A stretch of 39,279 bases of DNA, taken from Roridomyces roridus (taxonomy: Eukaryota; Basidiomycota; Agaricomycetes; Agaricales; Mycenaceae). Under the pieces are notes generated by a model, which saw only the letters and a list, made by a program, of their open reading frames with translations, did no database searches and was not told the DNA's origin. Below are positions 20,613-31,408 of the stretch, piece after piece (positions within the stretch are counted from its first letter, which is position 1; the number at the start of each line of letters is the position of its first letter). The translations under genes were made by a program, and so were the position numbers. The DNA lies in NCBI GenBank assembly GCA_029378245.1, contig JARKIF010000261.1, positions 1 through 39,279 on the forward strand. The letters run 5' to 3'.

Positions 20613-23148
20613 TTATTCGGCCTCTGCGACGACACCACCGCGAACGCTGGAAATGAAGGCTCGGACGAGTTCAATATCCTTGCCGGTGCCATCAGCATTC
20701 TCTACACCTCCGCTCACATCGACTGCCCAGGGTCGCACTTGAGCGACGGCACCAGCAACGTTGGTTGCCGTCAAACCACCAGCGAGGATGATTGGCAGTG
20801 GGTATTTCGTCGTGGGAGCCGCTGCAGCCGGCTGCACGTGGCCGTTGGCCGTGCCGTTGATGGGAGCGGCGTCACCGTCGGCAGGAGTGGCCGCAGGCGC
20901 GGCCTCTTCTGCTGGAGCCGGCACAGGTGCCTTGTACGACGCTCTGGCATCAACGACAATCTCCCCAGCGTCAACAACCTGCTTGGCGAATTCCAGATCG
21001 ACAACTTTGCCCGTTCCGCCGCTGAGGCCGTCGTCCCTGACACTGTCGAGCAGGATGAACTGATGGGCTCCCCCACGAGTGATGCCCTCAACACCTTTGC
21101 GATCTGCGCCGATGTGGAAAACCCTGATGACGGGAACTGGGATCTGCTGGGCCCAATCAATGGGTTCCGAGCCATGCAGTTGAACAACGTCAAGTTCGGC
21201 ATACGCGACAGCGTGGAGGATGGTAGCCAGGGGTGCGTTCTGGAATACACCGACGAGCAACGGCCGCCCAGGTGCAGCCGAAAATCTGGTGGCGTGCGTG
21301 GTAAACCAAGGAGCATTGGGGGTTTCCGCGATATCTTCCGATGGTGCAGAGTGCGAGTATCGCAACACTCGGATCGCCTCCGAAATCTCCTTTGCCGTCT
21401 CGAGCTCGATGTAGCGCTTCGACTTCTCAACGAACATCAGGCCGAGCATATCGGCACCGGCCTCCGCAACTGCTAATGCCTCGTCCTTGGTACGAATGCC
21501 GCATATTTTGACGCGAGGTGCATCGTCCTGCCACTGGGTGAGCTGAGTAGTCGGCTCGGGCAGAGTCAACAGTTGGCGGATGAACGCCGAGGTATCTGTG
21601 GCCCGCATCAAGCTTTCTCCAACAAGAACCGCACCCACGCCCTCCGAGGCGTATTTGTCAACGTCTTGCGCAGAGGCGATCCCGCTCAGCGCACACAACA
21701 CCACATCCTTGCCCTTGACCATCTCGCTCAATCGGCTGGTAGTTGCCATGTCCACGTTGAAGTTGTGGAGATTCCGATTGTTGACACCGATGACCTTGGC
21801 AGGCAGGGCCAGGGCCAGTTCCATTTCCGCCGCGCTGTTGACCTCCACCAGGGGCTCCATGCCGAGCTCCAGACTGTACGCATAGAGATCACGAAGCAGC
21901 GCCTCCGGCAGCATGCTAACAATCAAGAGAAGAGTGTCTGCGCCCCAGAGGCGAGACTCCAACACCTGGTATCGGGAGAAGATAAAGTCTTTGCGCAGAA
22001 TCGCTGGTCGGTTGGGCAGATTCGCTACGCTAAGGCGGGCATGCAGCATGTCCTGCAGCGTCCCAAGGAAACGCTTCGGTTCCGTGAGGACAGAGATGGT
22101 ATGAGCGCCGGCGAGGGCATATGTCAGGGCTTGGGAGGCGGGATTGAGAGATAATGCAATGGGCCCCTTGGACGGTGATGCGCGTTTGAATTCTGCAAGT
22201 AGCGAAGGGCGGCCGGTCTCGTTTTGCTTTAAGCGTTCGAGGAAGGGAATGAGAGGAGGCGCGATATTTAGGGACAAAAGAGTCTCCAGATCGGCTGGCG
22301 TCGTCCCTGGTGTTTTTTGTGCGAGGGTGACGTCCTCAAGTCGTTGTGCATAAATACTGTCGAGAATGGATGGTATTTTGGCTGCTGCAGCTGCGCTCAC
22401 AGTGACGCCTGTGGGGAGAGCTTCTACAGGGAAGGGTGGTAGAGAAACATCCAGCACTTTAGACGTGGGATTTTCTGCCCACGTGCCGCCGCTCAGGGCA
22501 AGAAAATTTCGAATCAACTCGTCGCCGCCCTCGGAGAGAATACTCTCGGGGTGATATTGGACAGCTTCGACCGTGTATTTACGGTGTCGGACACCCATGA
22601 TGACCCCGGATTCCATGGTCACGGCTGTGATAGCAAGGTCGGCCGGAAGTGTAGTCAATGCCGCGCTCAAGGAGTGGTAACGAGTGGACTTGATGCCCTG
22701 GGGGATGTCCCGGAAGCATCCACGATTGTCATGTCGTATGCGACTGACTTTACCGTGCTTGATTTCCCCTGCGTAGCTAGCGAGATTGAGCAGAGAGTGG
22801 TTAGGCAGCCACTGAGACTCACGCAATCTGACCACCATGAAGATCGACGAGACATTCCAAACCCATGCACACCCCTAGCACCGGAACCTTGCCTTGGAAG
22901 TATTCGATGGCGGCCTTGGAGATACCAGAGTCCGTGAGGGGATGCCCCGGCCCAGGGGATATGATGAGAAACTTTATCCTGAGCTGGGGCAGGAGGGAGG
23001 CCGGAATGGCATCGTTGCGGATAACAGTGACATCTGCACCCAGCAGGCTGATCTGCTGGTAGAGATTCCAGGTGAACGAGTCAAAGTTGTCGATCATGAG
23101 GACATCCAGCTGGCCGGCAAGATTCGGGGGCAGGGAGGCGTCCGCCAT
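20613..23148 (-). CDS. TRP1: Trifunctional anthranilate synthase component II / IGPS / PRAI
   Basis: Carries three tryptophan-synthesis activities: glutamine amidotransferase for anthranilate synthase, indole-3-glycerol-phosphate synthase and phosphoribosylanthranilate isomerase. The ATG at 23148 opens MADASLPPN. The GATase domain shows MIDNFDSFTWNLYQQ, ISPGPGHP, the nucleophile in GVCMGLE and QYHPES. IGPS shows LLAEFKRASPSKG, ILRKDFIFSRYQV, VIGVNNRNL and GESLMRA. PRAI shows RVKICGIRTKDEA, VVQLHGSE and IILAGGLTATNV. One intron (22777-22822, 46 nt) sits just after GGQIA; removing it leaves 2490 nt, 829 codons plus stop. PRAI carries an Ala/Pro-rich insertion of about 50 residues just before IILAGG. 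Its start is only 94 bp from the stop of the carboxypeptidase gene. Confidence 0.96.
22777..22822 (-). other. Single intron of TRP1
   Basis: Donor GTGAGT, acceptor CTCGCTAG, 46 nt. It is the only intron in a gene of more than 2.5 kb, unlike its intron-dense neighbours. Confidence 0.85.
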
Positions 23149-23242
23149 CTTGTTAGGAGGAAGGAGAGAATTCTTGAAGCCATCAATCACACGATCAATA
23201 CTCTTCAACAGACTACATATACAGAACGCATTTATCCTAGGT

Positions 23243-25751
23243 TTAGGTGGAAGGGGAGGGCTGCTGGCCAAGAAGATAGCTCATTGTGTTAAATGCGGCC
23301 CAGGGAACGAACTGGGATAAGGTTAGAGCAAGATAATAAACGAGAACTGTACATACTTGGGGAGTCATATGTCCGGAGAAGTAATATTCAATGTCTGTGG
23401 AAGGTATCAGTGGTGTGGACGTGATACAATATAATGTCGCGTACAAGTGAGCCCCCGTTCACTATGTTCGTTTCCGTACACGCCCATGTTCTTCACAGTG
23501 AAAGATTCGTTAGCAATGGGTGTTTGGAAACCCTGCAGGGAATAATCAGCAAAGGACGCGGTAATACCAAACACAGCGTTACCTGTTGTCCATTCCACGT
23601 CATGTTCTGGATAGCGATGCGAGTTCCCTCAGCGACTAAAATAAAGTCCTATGGATCCTGTCAAGTCTCGACTTCCAACGGCTCGCGTGCAACATACCGC
23701 AAGCCCATGCACGATGACGGTTCGTTCAGACTTTTCGATGACGTTGGGAAGCACACTGAGTGTTGAAGGAATACTCTGGTCTCCACCAGGAAGGTAGACG
23801 CTTTTCGCCGCGCAAGATTGCCACACAATGTGGGGTGCATGAATGGCATCTTGAACCTGGGAACGTATTCAATTAGCACCCAAGTTCAGCGACAATTTAC
23901 TCACATCCGTCCTGATGGCATTATGGTATTCAGATCGGTGAATGAGAGGAGGAAACCCACCGGTTGAAGTAGACGAATTCTTGCGTTGATCTATAGACCA
24001 AGCATCAGGATGGCAACCACTCATATTAAAGAGAACACTTGCCTCGGGAAACCCAATACCGACCAAAGGTTAGGGAATGTGTCGGAGACGCTGGAATGAG
24101 ATGAACGCATGGCACCAGCCGAAAACATAGCCGCGTACCGGTAAACATCAAAGACCGGGTTGAGCCTGGAGAGAATGAGGATATGGGGGGGAAATCAAAT
24201 TTCATCATAGACGGACAGTCCGATAGCCCGCTGAATCGGGCTGTGAATGCGACACGCCGCTGTGGCAGAAAATGTTCCATTCGTGGCGACCGGAAGCGGC
24301 AGTTGACCCTTGGGAGGATATGTGACGAATTGGTCCAGGTAATCAGTGTATCCGCAGGTGTCTAGTTGTGATTCAGCTGATGTATAGACATATCTCCGGA
24401 ATTTTTCACCTGAGATGGTCTGCAGCTCGTTCCAGAAGGAAGAGTTGAAAGGGAACAAGTTTTGATTCGCCTTGATGCTGCCATCAGCAAGTTTGGACCA
24501 ATGTTACTAGCTCTTTTTACCCGTGCAAAGCGAAGAGCTGGTATTTCTTGCTGCACCACGTCATAAGACAAACTTGGGTCGGCGATAAAGATTCCTTTGA
24601 GGTTCAAGTCGAGACCTGGGTGTTCGTAGATCCAGTTGGCGATGTAAGGCACATCTTGACTGCAGGTCAGCATTGATCGCATTCAAGGATATCTCATCCA
24701 TACAGAACCCTGCGTACTGATCCCCGAGTCAGCCAAACGAACGAATATCACTTTAATCTTACACTTTCGCCCGTGATATAAAAGTTGCTCTGTTTTAGCT
24801 CTTGGAAGACTACAAAGGTGTCAGGATATCTGCCAAGCCGCATAGATATGAGATTACCCTCCAAAAACTGCTCGAGGAAACCCATCACCTCGGCTGCAAG
24901 CTCATCATCGTTCGTGATATTGGGTGTTCCTTGGGAGAATCCGGTCTTTGAATCAATGGTCAGTGTTCGTCGGGACTAGCTGTGTATGAATGCCCACCCC
25001 AACAGGTTGCTCGACCTGTATGTTATTAGCCTAAGAATCAGATAGTAATATCTCCGCACCCATACGACGTTCGACATATTCGTCCAAGACCACATATTGG
25101 GGGTCGGCTTTGCTTGTCCCCAAGACCAAGCTGGGCAGGATCTCAGAGTAACGAAGGGGAGGGGAGACGAAGTTCCTTACAGATAGGGCCATTCTCCTGG
25201 AGAAAGCCTTCGAGACTGGAGCAGCCAGGGCCCCCTGTAAAGCATTAGAATAGTTGCAGACGAGTTGAAAAACTAACCATTAGTCCAGAACACGAGATCC
25301 TTGGTGTTGGCCGGATTGTTCGTGGGCCAAAGCCTGGCAAGGATGAGGTGCGCTAGGTTCCGAAGCGATGGAAAGGATATACCAGAAGAAGAGTTTGCGG
25401 GTCTCTGCTGGATCGGCAGAGATTGGCATAAGTCCAGACCACGACGGGCCCGCATCGAAGTCGACTAGTGTGCATTAGATATGGGAATGGATGGTATCGC
25501 AGGGCAATACCAAGCGGGATTGTGGTTCCATCGACAAAGAACTGTTCCGCGGCGGGATTGGAAAACTGGATGGTGGACTCGACCGCCCGCTTCGAGGTGG
25601 ACGAATCGGGGATGGGGCCGAGGAAATCATGAAGGCGTTCGAGTTGTTCTCGCTGGATTTCCATTGCGTCTTCCATGCCTGGCATAGCTCCGCCCAGAGC
25701 AAATGCACTCTGGGCAGAAAAGAAGATGAGAGCAAGGGAAAAGTACCGCAT
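23243..25751 (-). CDS. Serine carboxypeptidase (S10), secreted
   Basis: Exopeptidase of peptidase family S10 that removes C-terminal residues, working in vacuole or outside the cell. An ATG at 25751 gives a clean signal peptide (MRYFSLALIFFSAQSAFA); a second ATG nine codons upstream at 25778 is possible. The motifs appear in order: FFWLWPTNNP, FWTNGGPGCSS, PVGTGFSQGTP, nucleophile ITGESYAGFYVPYIAN, acidic HGLADFILVAEGTR and histidine FSGHMTPQ, then FVPWAAFNTMSYLLG to the stop at 23243. About fifteen short introns interrupt it, two of them splitting the GESYAGFYV nucleophile region. The frame is intact, with many N-glycosylation sequons. It lies head to tail upstream of TRP1. Confidence 0.9.
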
Positions 25752-25778
25752 TTTGGATGAGGGCGAAACCTTGCTCAT

Positions 25779-26513
25779 GGCCCCATTTTATAAAAGCCAG
25801 GTAGATTGGATTTGTTAGCCAAGAAGACCCTGCAGGCTTCTGACCTTCGAAGATGCGCAACATCACATGATATTTCACCGAGGAAAAGAAGAAGTTAATA
25901 CTTTTTCGACAGACACACGGCCAAGGAGCAGAACGTAGAGCGCAAGAACTGCAGAAGAAAGCAGGGTTGAGCTGGTGTCTCAGGAGCAACTTTTTTGTCG
26001 AAACAAAGCCATTCGTTGCGCACAGAACACGAAGAGTCGGGGCCGCCTCGTCCCGCACATATCCCACAGTGGAACCCTAGATGATAACGGGCCGTTTGTG
26101 GTGACGAAAGCAATGGAATTGTGGAGGCCCGCTGGGACGCGTGATTAGGTAGCATACGGAGCTGTACCTTTTCCTCCCAAGAATGGTATATCTTTCTGGT
26201 CGAAACCAGAGGTGTTTGCTGCCGAGCCGTTCTGGCCGTTCTCTCAAGAGTTTCAGTGCCGTTCTCTCTCAAGTTTCGTGATGTCGGCAGTCATATTGAT
26301 GGCAGTGATCTTGATGCGTCGGAGATTGGCTTGGCACCTTCGGTCACCTTCACACCGCTCCAGTCGACGACGACATCCCTCCACTCAAGGAGGAGATACT
26401 AAAGTCTGACTGCGGGAGACTAGTCACCTTCACACCGCTCCAGCCCCCAAGGCGGGCGTGTACTCGAGGCCCACATCCTCTTTACGACTTGACGACATTC
26501 ACGACACAAACCC
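25779..26513. other. Divergent promoter region with a 21-bp direct repeat
   Basis: Spacer between the carboxypeptidase (minus) and the membrane protein (plus). No supported gene. An exact 21-bp sequence beginning GTCACCTTCACACC occurs twice, at 26343-26363 and 26423-26443, 80 bp apart and 70-170 bp before the ATG of the right-hand gene, so it may be a paired regulatory site. Confidence 0.5.
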
Positions 26514-29500
26514 ATGGCCTCAGAAACAACCTCCAGCTCTACCGAGTGCCCCGTAGAAACAGCCAGCGCTGCCCCGTCATTATTTCAGAATGGAAACCTC
26601 GTATTCCAAGCGCACTATGTATGTTCATTTCGGCCCCCAAAACAAGAATCTCACTGCTGCTACTAGGTCGGCTGGATCGTCGCCGGCTTTTTCACCGTCG
26701 TTGCCATTGTCACCTCCTTCTGGCTGGTGAATAAACACCTACAGTGGTACACCAACAAACGAGAACAGCGACATATCGTCCGATTGTTATTCATGGTCCC
26801 GATATACGCTACCATCAGTCTTGCTTCATATTTGTTCTGGGTGCGTGCACACAAGTAATCTTGGCTGGCGTTCTGACCGCTGTTCCAGAACTCTTCCACA
26901 CCCCTGTTGCTCATCCGGGATTGCTATGAATCCACTGTGCTGACGTCCTTCTTCTACCTTCTCCTCACGTATCTTTCCCCGAACCCGGATGATCAGAGGG
27001 CAATATTCATGAAAGTCGGACTATCGCGACAAGCGGATGCTGCCGCGCGGGCCAAAGGCGAAGAACCCAAGAAATGGATGCTTCCCCTGGGTTTTGTCAA
27101 AGCAAAGCCGGCTGTATGTTTTCCCCCCCTGTTTCTCGTTCTCGCGTTGACATTTGTAGGATGGTTTATACTTCTTACAAATGATGAAGTGGGGTGTTCT
27201 ACAATACTGTGTTCTCAGGCCACTGTGAGCCTCAAAACGTGGGGATGCGAGCACGACTGATCCTTTCCCAGCACGACCTTGGTTGCTGTGATTCTCAACT
27301 ATATCGGATGGTATTGCGAATCGTCCTTTAGTCCTCGCTGGGGATACGTCTATGTGAGCTTTCCATACTTCTCTCAACCCTTCTCTTCTGAGTCTTGTTA
27401 GATCACTGTCATCGTTTCAGTCTCGGTTTCGATCGCCATGTACTGCCTGATCCAAGTGTATATGCCCATCTCAGAACTCCTGGCGTCACATCAACCGCTG
27501 TTAAAGCTCTTCTCAGTCAAGGCAGTGGGTAAGTTGTAACCAGCTCCTTGGACTATCTTGCAGCAACTCATCGGCCGTCCAGTTTTTCTCACCTTTTGGC
27601 AAGCCACCTTCCTCTCAGTTCTCAGCATGTTTGGCGTAGTCAAAAATGTAAATCTCCTCGTTGATTCTCCCACTCATTCTGATTCTTTTCTCTCAGACCA
27701 CTTACATGACGGCCGCAGACATCAATATCGGTATCGTAAGTTTTCCCTTTGGCGATTTTGAAACAAAAATACTAACTTTCCTTGATAAGGCCGCCCTCTT
27801 GGAGACATTTGAGATGATGTCCGTCGTTTTTACCTGTTGTATCGGGCTTACTGACCGTCGAGCAGGCTCTTCGCATTTCTGCATCTCCGGGCATTCTCGT
27901 ACAAGCCCTACCGGCCATTCCACGACCCCAGATCCAAGCAGCCGCCGCCCACCCCGACCCCGCGGTTGCGCGCTCTGGGACATGTGCTGGACTTCCGAGA
28001 GACGTTCCGCGAATTGGCTGTTGGCTGGGTCTATATCATGGACAGGGTTCGAGGGCGGGAGCCGAGACCGGATAGAAGTGCCCGGCGTGTTGCGCATTAT
28101 GAGGGTGCTTTCGGGCGAGCTCGGCCATCCCATAATTTGCCAACATTTGAGGCTCCCGATGCCGAGAAAGGATTACTCCTCTCAGGCTTGCCGAAATCAG
28201 ACCAGGGAATGCCGTCGTGGCTAGAACCGGTGGGACGTGCCCGAAGGGAGAAAAGTGAGAGCTTGGAAGTTCAAATCCAGAAAGAGTTGGAGCGGCGTGG
28301 TTTTGGTTCTGGTATGTTGTCACTTTTTCCCGTATCGAAGTGTGTCCAACTTGTTTTTGTAGAAATCCCCGGCCGCGGTCATATTGGCCCGCCTCGCGAC
28401 GCCGATGGTCCTCCCAACCACAAACCTCAGCGGTCATGGTGGCGTAGCGTTTACAGCCGTGTCTCTCAATCGGAGCCAGAGCCAGAGGATGAACAACGGT
28501 TCAATCCAGCACCGTCAAAACGGAGGAAGTCGAAATCCAAGTCGCGTACACCCGGGTCCAGGAATATCGATTCTGACCGGAGACTGCTGGTGGAATACGA
28601 CTACAACTTCGAGGACCCGCCTCCTGAGCCCATTTTGGCATCTTACCGCAGTAGTCGTCTTCAAGGGCGCGCGTCAATTCCTCAGGGGGAACATCTTGAC
28701 ACTCTGGCTCCCTTGTCTGCATTTCGAAGCTCCCACCTGCCTCGAAAGCAGAAACAGCGGAATGCTCGCAACCCAACCCCTCCTCATCCTGCCCTCCCTA
28801 CCAATTTGGTACCCATGGTGTCGCAGTCTCAGCCAACGACCGCCCCTATCAGTCGTTCGGACAGCCTTCTTGGACGCGTGTTTCCGAATAACGCATCCTT
28901 GGTCAGCCATCCTCATGGGAGCGGCAGTCAAAGCTCATTACCCTCTGCATCGACCCACATGACTCGTAGAGGTCCTTTAATTCTGACGGTACCTCCCTTG
29001 CTGGGTCCAGTTGCTCCGACCGAGCGACGAAACCCAGCGGAATTCGTCACGCCCTTGGTACAGCAAGCACCACCCGCTTTCTCTGAAGAGGTAGTCCACT
29101 CGCCAGACTTTGAAATGGGAGTACAGGCCGCACGTCGAGTGTCTCATGGCTCGCATTTACGTGAAACAGCAGTTCACCGTGTGCCTGATACGCCGCCGAT
29201 TTCCTCCGAGCAACCCACGCGACCATCGGCCCTGCGTCGCTCCTCCGCTCAGATCTACTCTCCTGATTCACCGTCCCGTCGAGGACGTCGACAGTCTGCC
29301 AATGTCGACGGCGCTCAAATCCCGACAAGTAGACGTGATCAAGCCAATCGCCGCATGTCTGCCCCACTAGAAGCACCTCTATACCCGTCCTACCCGGAGC
29401 ATCTGCATGGTTCGGCCTACTCTGTCGATAACATGAGCAGCAATATCACTCAGCCCTCGCGGTCAGGCACACGGCATGCCAACAAATACCCGATTGAAAT

Positions 29501-29603
29501 GCCCAGCAACTCGTTACATCTGCAGGGTGTGCCCCCACCACAACTTTCCTACCAGGGAAGTCCCCGTCACGGCCCCAGCTCGAATTACTACTCGAGATCA
29601 TGA
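26514..29603 (+). CDS. Ost-alpha / TMEM184 family (DUF300) membrane protein with long tail
   Basis: Seven-helix membrane protein of the organic solute transporter alpha / DUF300 family. The ATG at 26514 opens MASETTSSSTECP. Hydrophobic helices include VGWIVAGFFTVVAIVTSFWL, the conserved IVRLLFMVPIYATISL, LLLIRDCYESTVLTSFFYLL, YFLQMMKWGVLQY, LTTLVAVILNYIGWY, ITVIVSVSVSIAMYCLI and FLTFWQATFLSVL. The last helix AALLETFEMMLFAFLHLRAF completes the family core; the donor before LFAFLHL is GTCCGT. After the core lies a tail of about 540 residues, basic and rich in Ser, Pro and Arg, with no domain (for example RRKSKSKSRTPGSRN). Roughly nine introns; the frame is clean and ends at TGA 29601. Transport substrate is unknown; fungal homologues are largely uncharacterised. 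Confidence 0.85.
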
Positions 29604-29795
29604 CCTTTTAATGCCCGTACACGATACATAATGCCCTAATGATTTTCACGAATCTCCTTGGTATCTTTATTCCTCAGCAGCCCGTACTCATACCTCACTT
29701 ATAGTTCATGAACCGTTGTATCCACGTGTAGCTTATATACACCACATCGCTCAGTGAATCAAATTCACGATGTCCTCGCTCTACGAACTGGTCCA

Positions 29796-31130
29796 TCAGT
29801 CGACGATTCCACCCGGCTTCATTGACCATCCGAATTGTTCATAGGTCCACCCGAGAACAACGCCAGTGCTCCCATGATACACGAGTAGGGACCGGTGCAT
29901 CCCGGGAGCCTCATGTAGGCCGTCAAGAACCGCCATGTCTTCAGTGGACAACGCTATCAACTGTGTGACACTGGATGAGCTGGTTATGAATTAACTGAGC
30001 TTAAATTCCGCACCGTAATGTTCGCAAGTATTCTTTCTGGACGCTCCGACTTGGGAATGACACTGGTACCTCGGAGAACACCCCAGGAGAGAACGACTTG
30101 TGCGGGAGTCGTTCCGAGTTTATCGGCAAGGTTCTTGACTGTGTCATTCTCCATAAAAGTCGATCCACGGCCTGATTGTTGGTTTGGTCATTCTGGAGCG
30201 ACGGCAGCACATGATACCGACCTAGAGGGGACTATGCTGTCAAGTGTATCTTGTGCAAGTCGCAAAAATCTTTGAGATCCTTCTGGGGAAGGCAAGGATG
30301 CATCTCGACCTGGTTCACCGCCGGTACGATTTCACAGTGATTCAAGAGGTCACGCAGTAAAGTGACCGAGAAATTGGAAACGCCGATGTTCTTCACTTTC
30401 CCTGAGGTACTCGTCAGAATCAATCGCGTTATGAGGCTAATTGCTGTACCAGCTTTCACGAGTTTCTCCATAGCCTTCCAAGTATCGACAAAGGTCGGAG
30501 ACTCTTCAGGCTGGAGCGTTTTACCGTCGATGACAGCCAACGGCCAATGCATCAGATAAAGATCGACATAGGCGTCCGAGTTGTCGGGAAACAGTTTTGA
30601 GAGAGAGATATCGAGGGCTTCTTCGACCTTGTGATGATCCGTATTCCTGGCATCGTAAATATCCACAGCCGTGCAGCAGTACTTGTTTTACCCAAGTTTG
30701 GTGGTCAAAAATATATCCTCTCTCGGGACGCCGGAATCCCGCATTGCACGCCCGACATACTCTTCATTGGCTATCGGCTGTAGTCAGCGATGGGAGCGAG
30801 ATCAATTAGGCACAGACCGTATCCCGATGCCTAGGGACAACAGCTCGATAAGTGGTTTTGTCCTTATTCACCGCCTACCGTGTCCAGATGACGGTAGCCG
30901 CACTGGCTAGGAGTGAGAATCCAGAAAGTCGCAGAGATGGATGAAATGCACTTTCAAGGCCTCCATGCACATTCGATACACCGCATCGTCGCCGCCAGGC
31001 TGTCCCATCCAGCAGCCGAGACCTACCGAAGGGATTCTAGTCTTCGCGCCTGGAAAGTATGGGCATAGAGACAAGACTTTGAGAGGGATGGTTTACTGTC
31101 GTTCAAGACGAAGTGGGGAATGACGGCCAT
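29796..31130 (-). CDS. Aldo/keto reductase, interrupted by an in-frame TAG
   Basis: NADPH-dependent aldo/keto reductase family (carbonyl to alcohol). The ATG at 31130 opens [11 protein letters not shown]; after introns the family motifs run [70 protein letters not shown], then [17 protein letters not shown] and [15 protein letters not shown]. The catalytic Asp and Tyr fall in DTASGYANEEY, the Lys in TTKL and the His in LMHWP. At 30232-30234 the conserved AYSPLG motif reads A-stop-SPLG: TAT/TAC appears changed to TAG, with the frame clean on both sides. The gene ends at TGA 29796-29798 and would encode about 330 residues. Either a real null allele or a single base error. Co-directional with, and 279 bp downstream of, the halogenase. 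Confidence 0.8.
30232..30234 (-). other. In-frame TAG in aldo/keto reductase
   Basis: The minus-strand codon TAG replaces the tyrosine of the AYSPLG motif. No splice site nearby can remove it in frame. Confidence 0.75.
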
Positions 31131-31408
31131 TAGCAGTGAGATCTTTCTCGGATTGGTCCCCTTTATATCTGGGAAGATATCACAACTCAACAGGATATGG
31201 TGGAGGCAGATCAAAGAGATACAGGGTAACGAATACATCATGATCCAAAATTCCGTATGTAAAAGCGAGACATCTAAGTGGGAGCCTGTGATAACAGCTA
31301 CATCGTGGTCCAAGAAGAGAGAGAAAAGTCCGAGGTGGTGATGCAATACAGTACAGAGGAACACATTATGCAAGGTCGGGGAGCGAAGGATTCGGGCTGC
31401 AAAACAAA

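Noticed and set aside
21573..22154. Plus-strand open frame of 193 codons inside TRP1
   Set aside because: Antisense to the IGPS domain, which is clearly coding on the minus strand.
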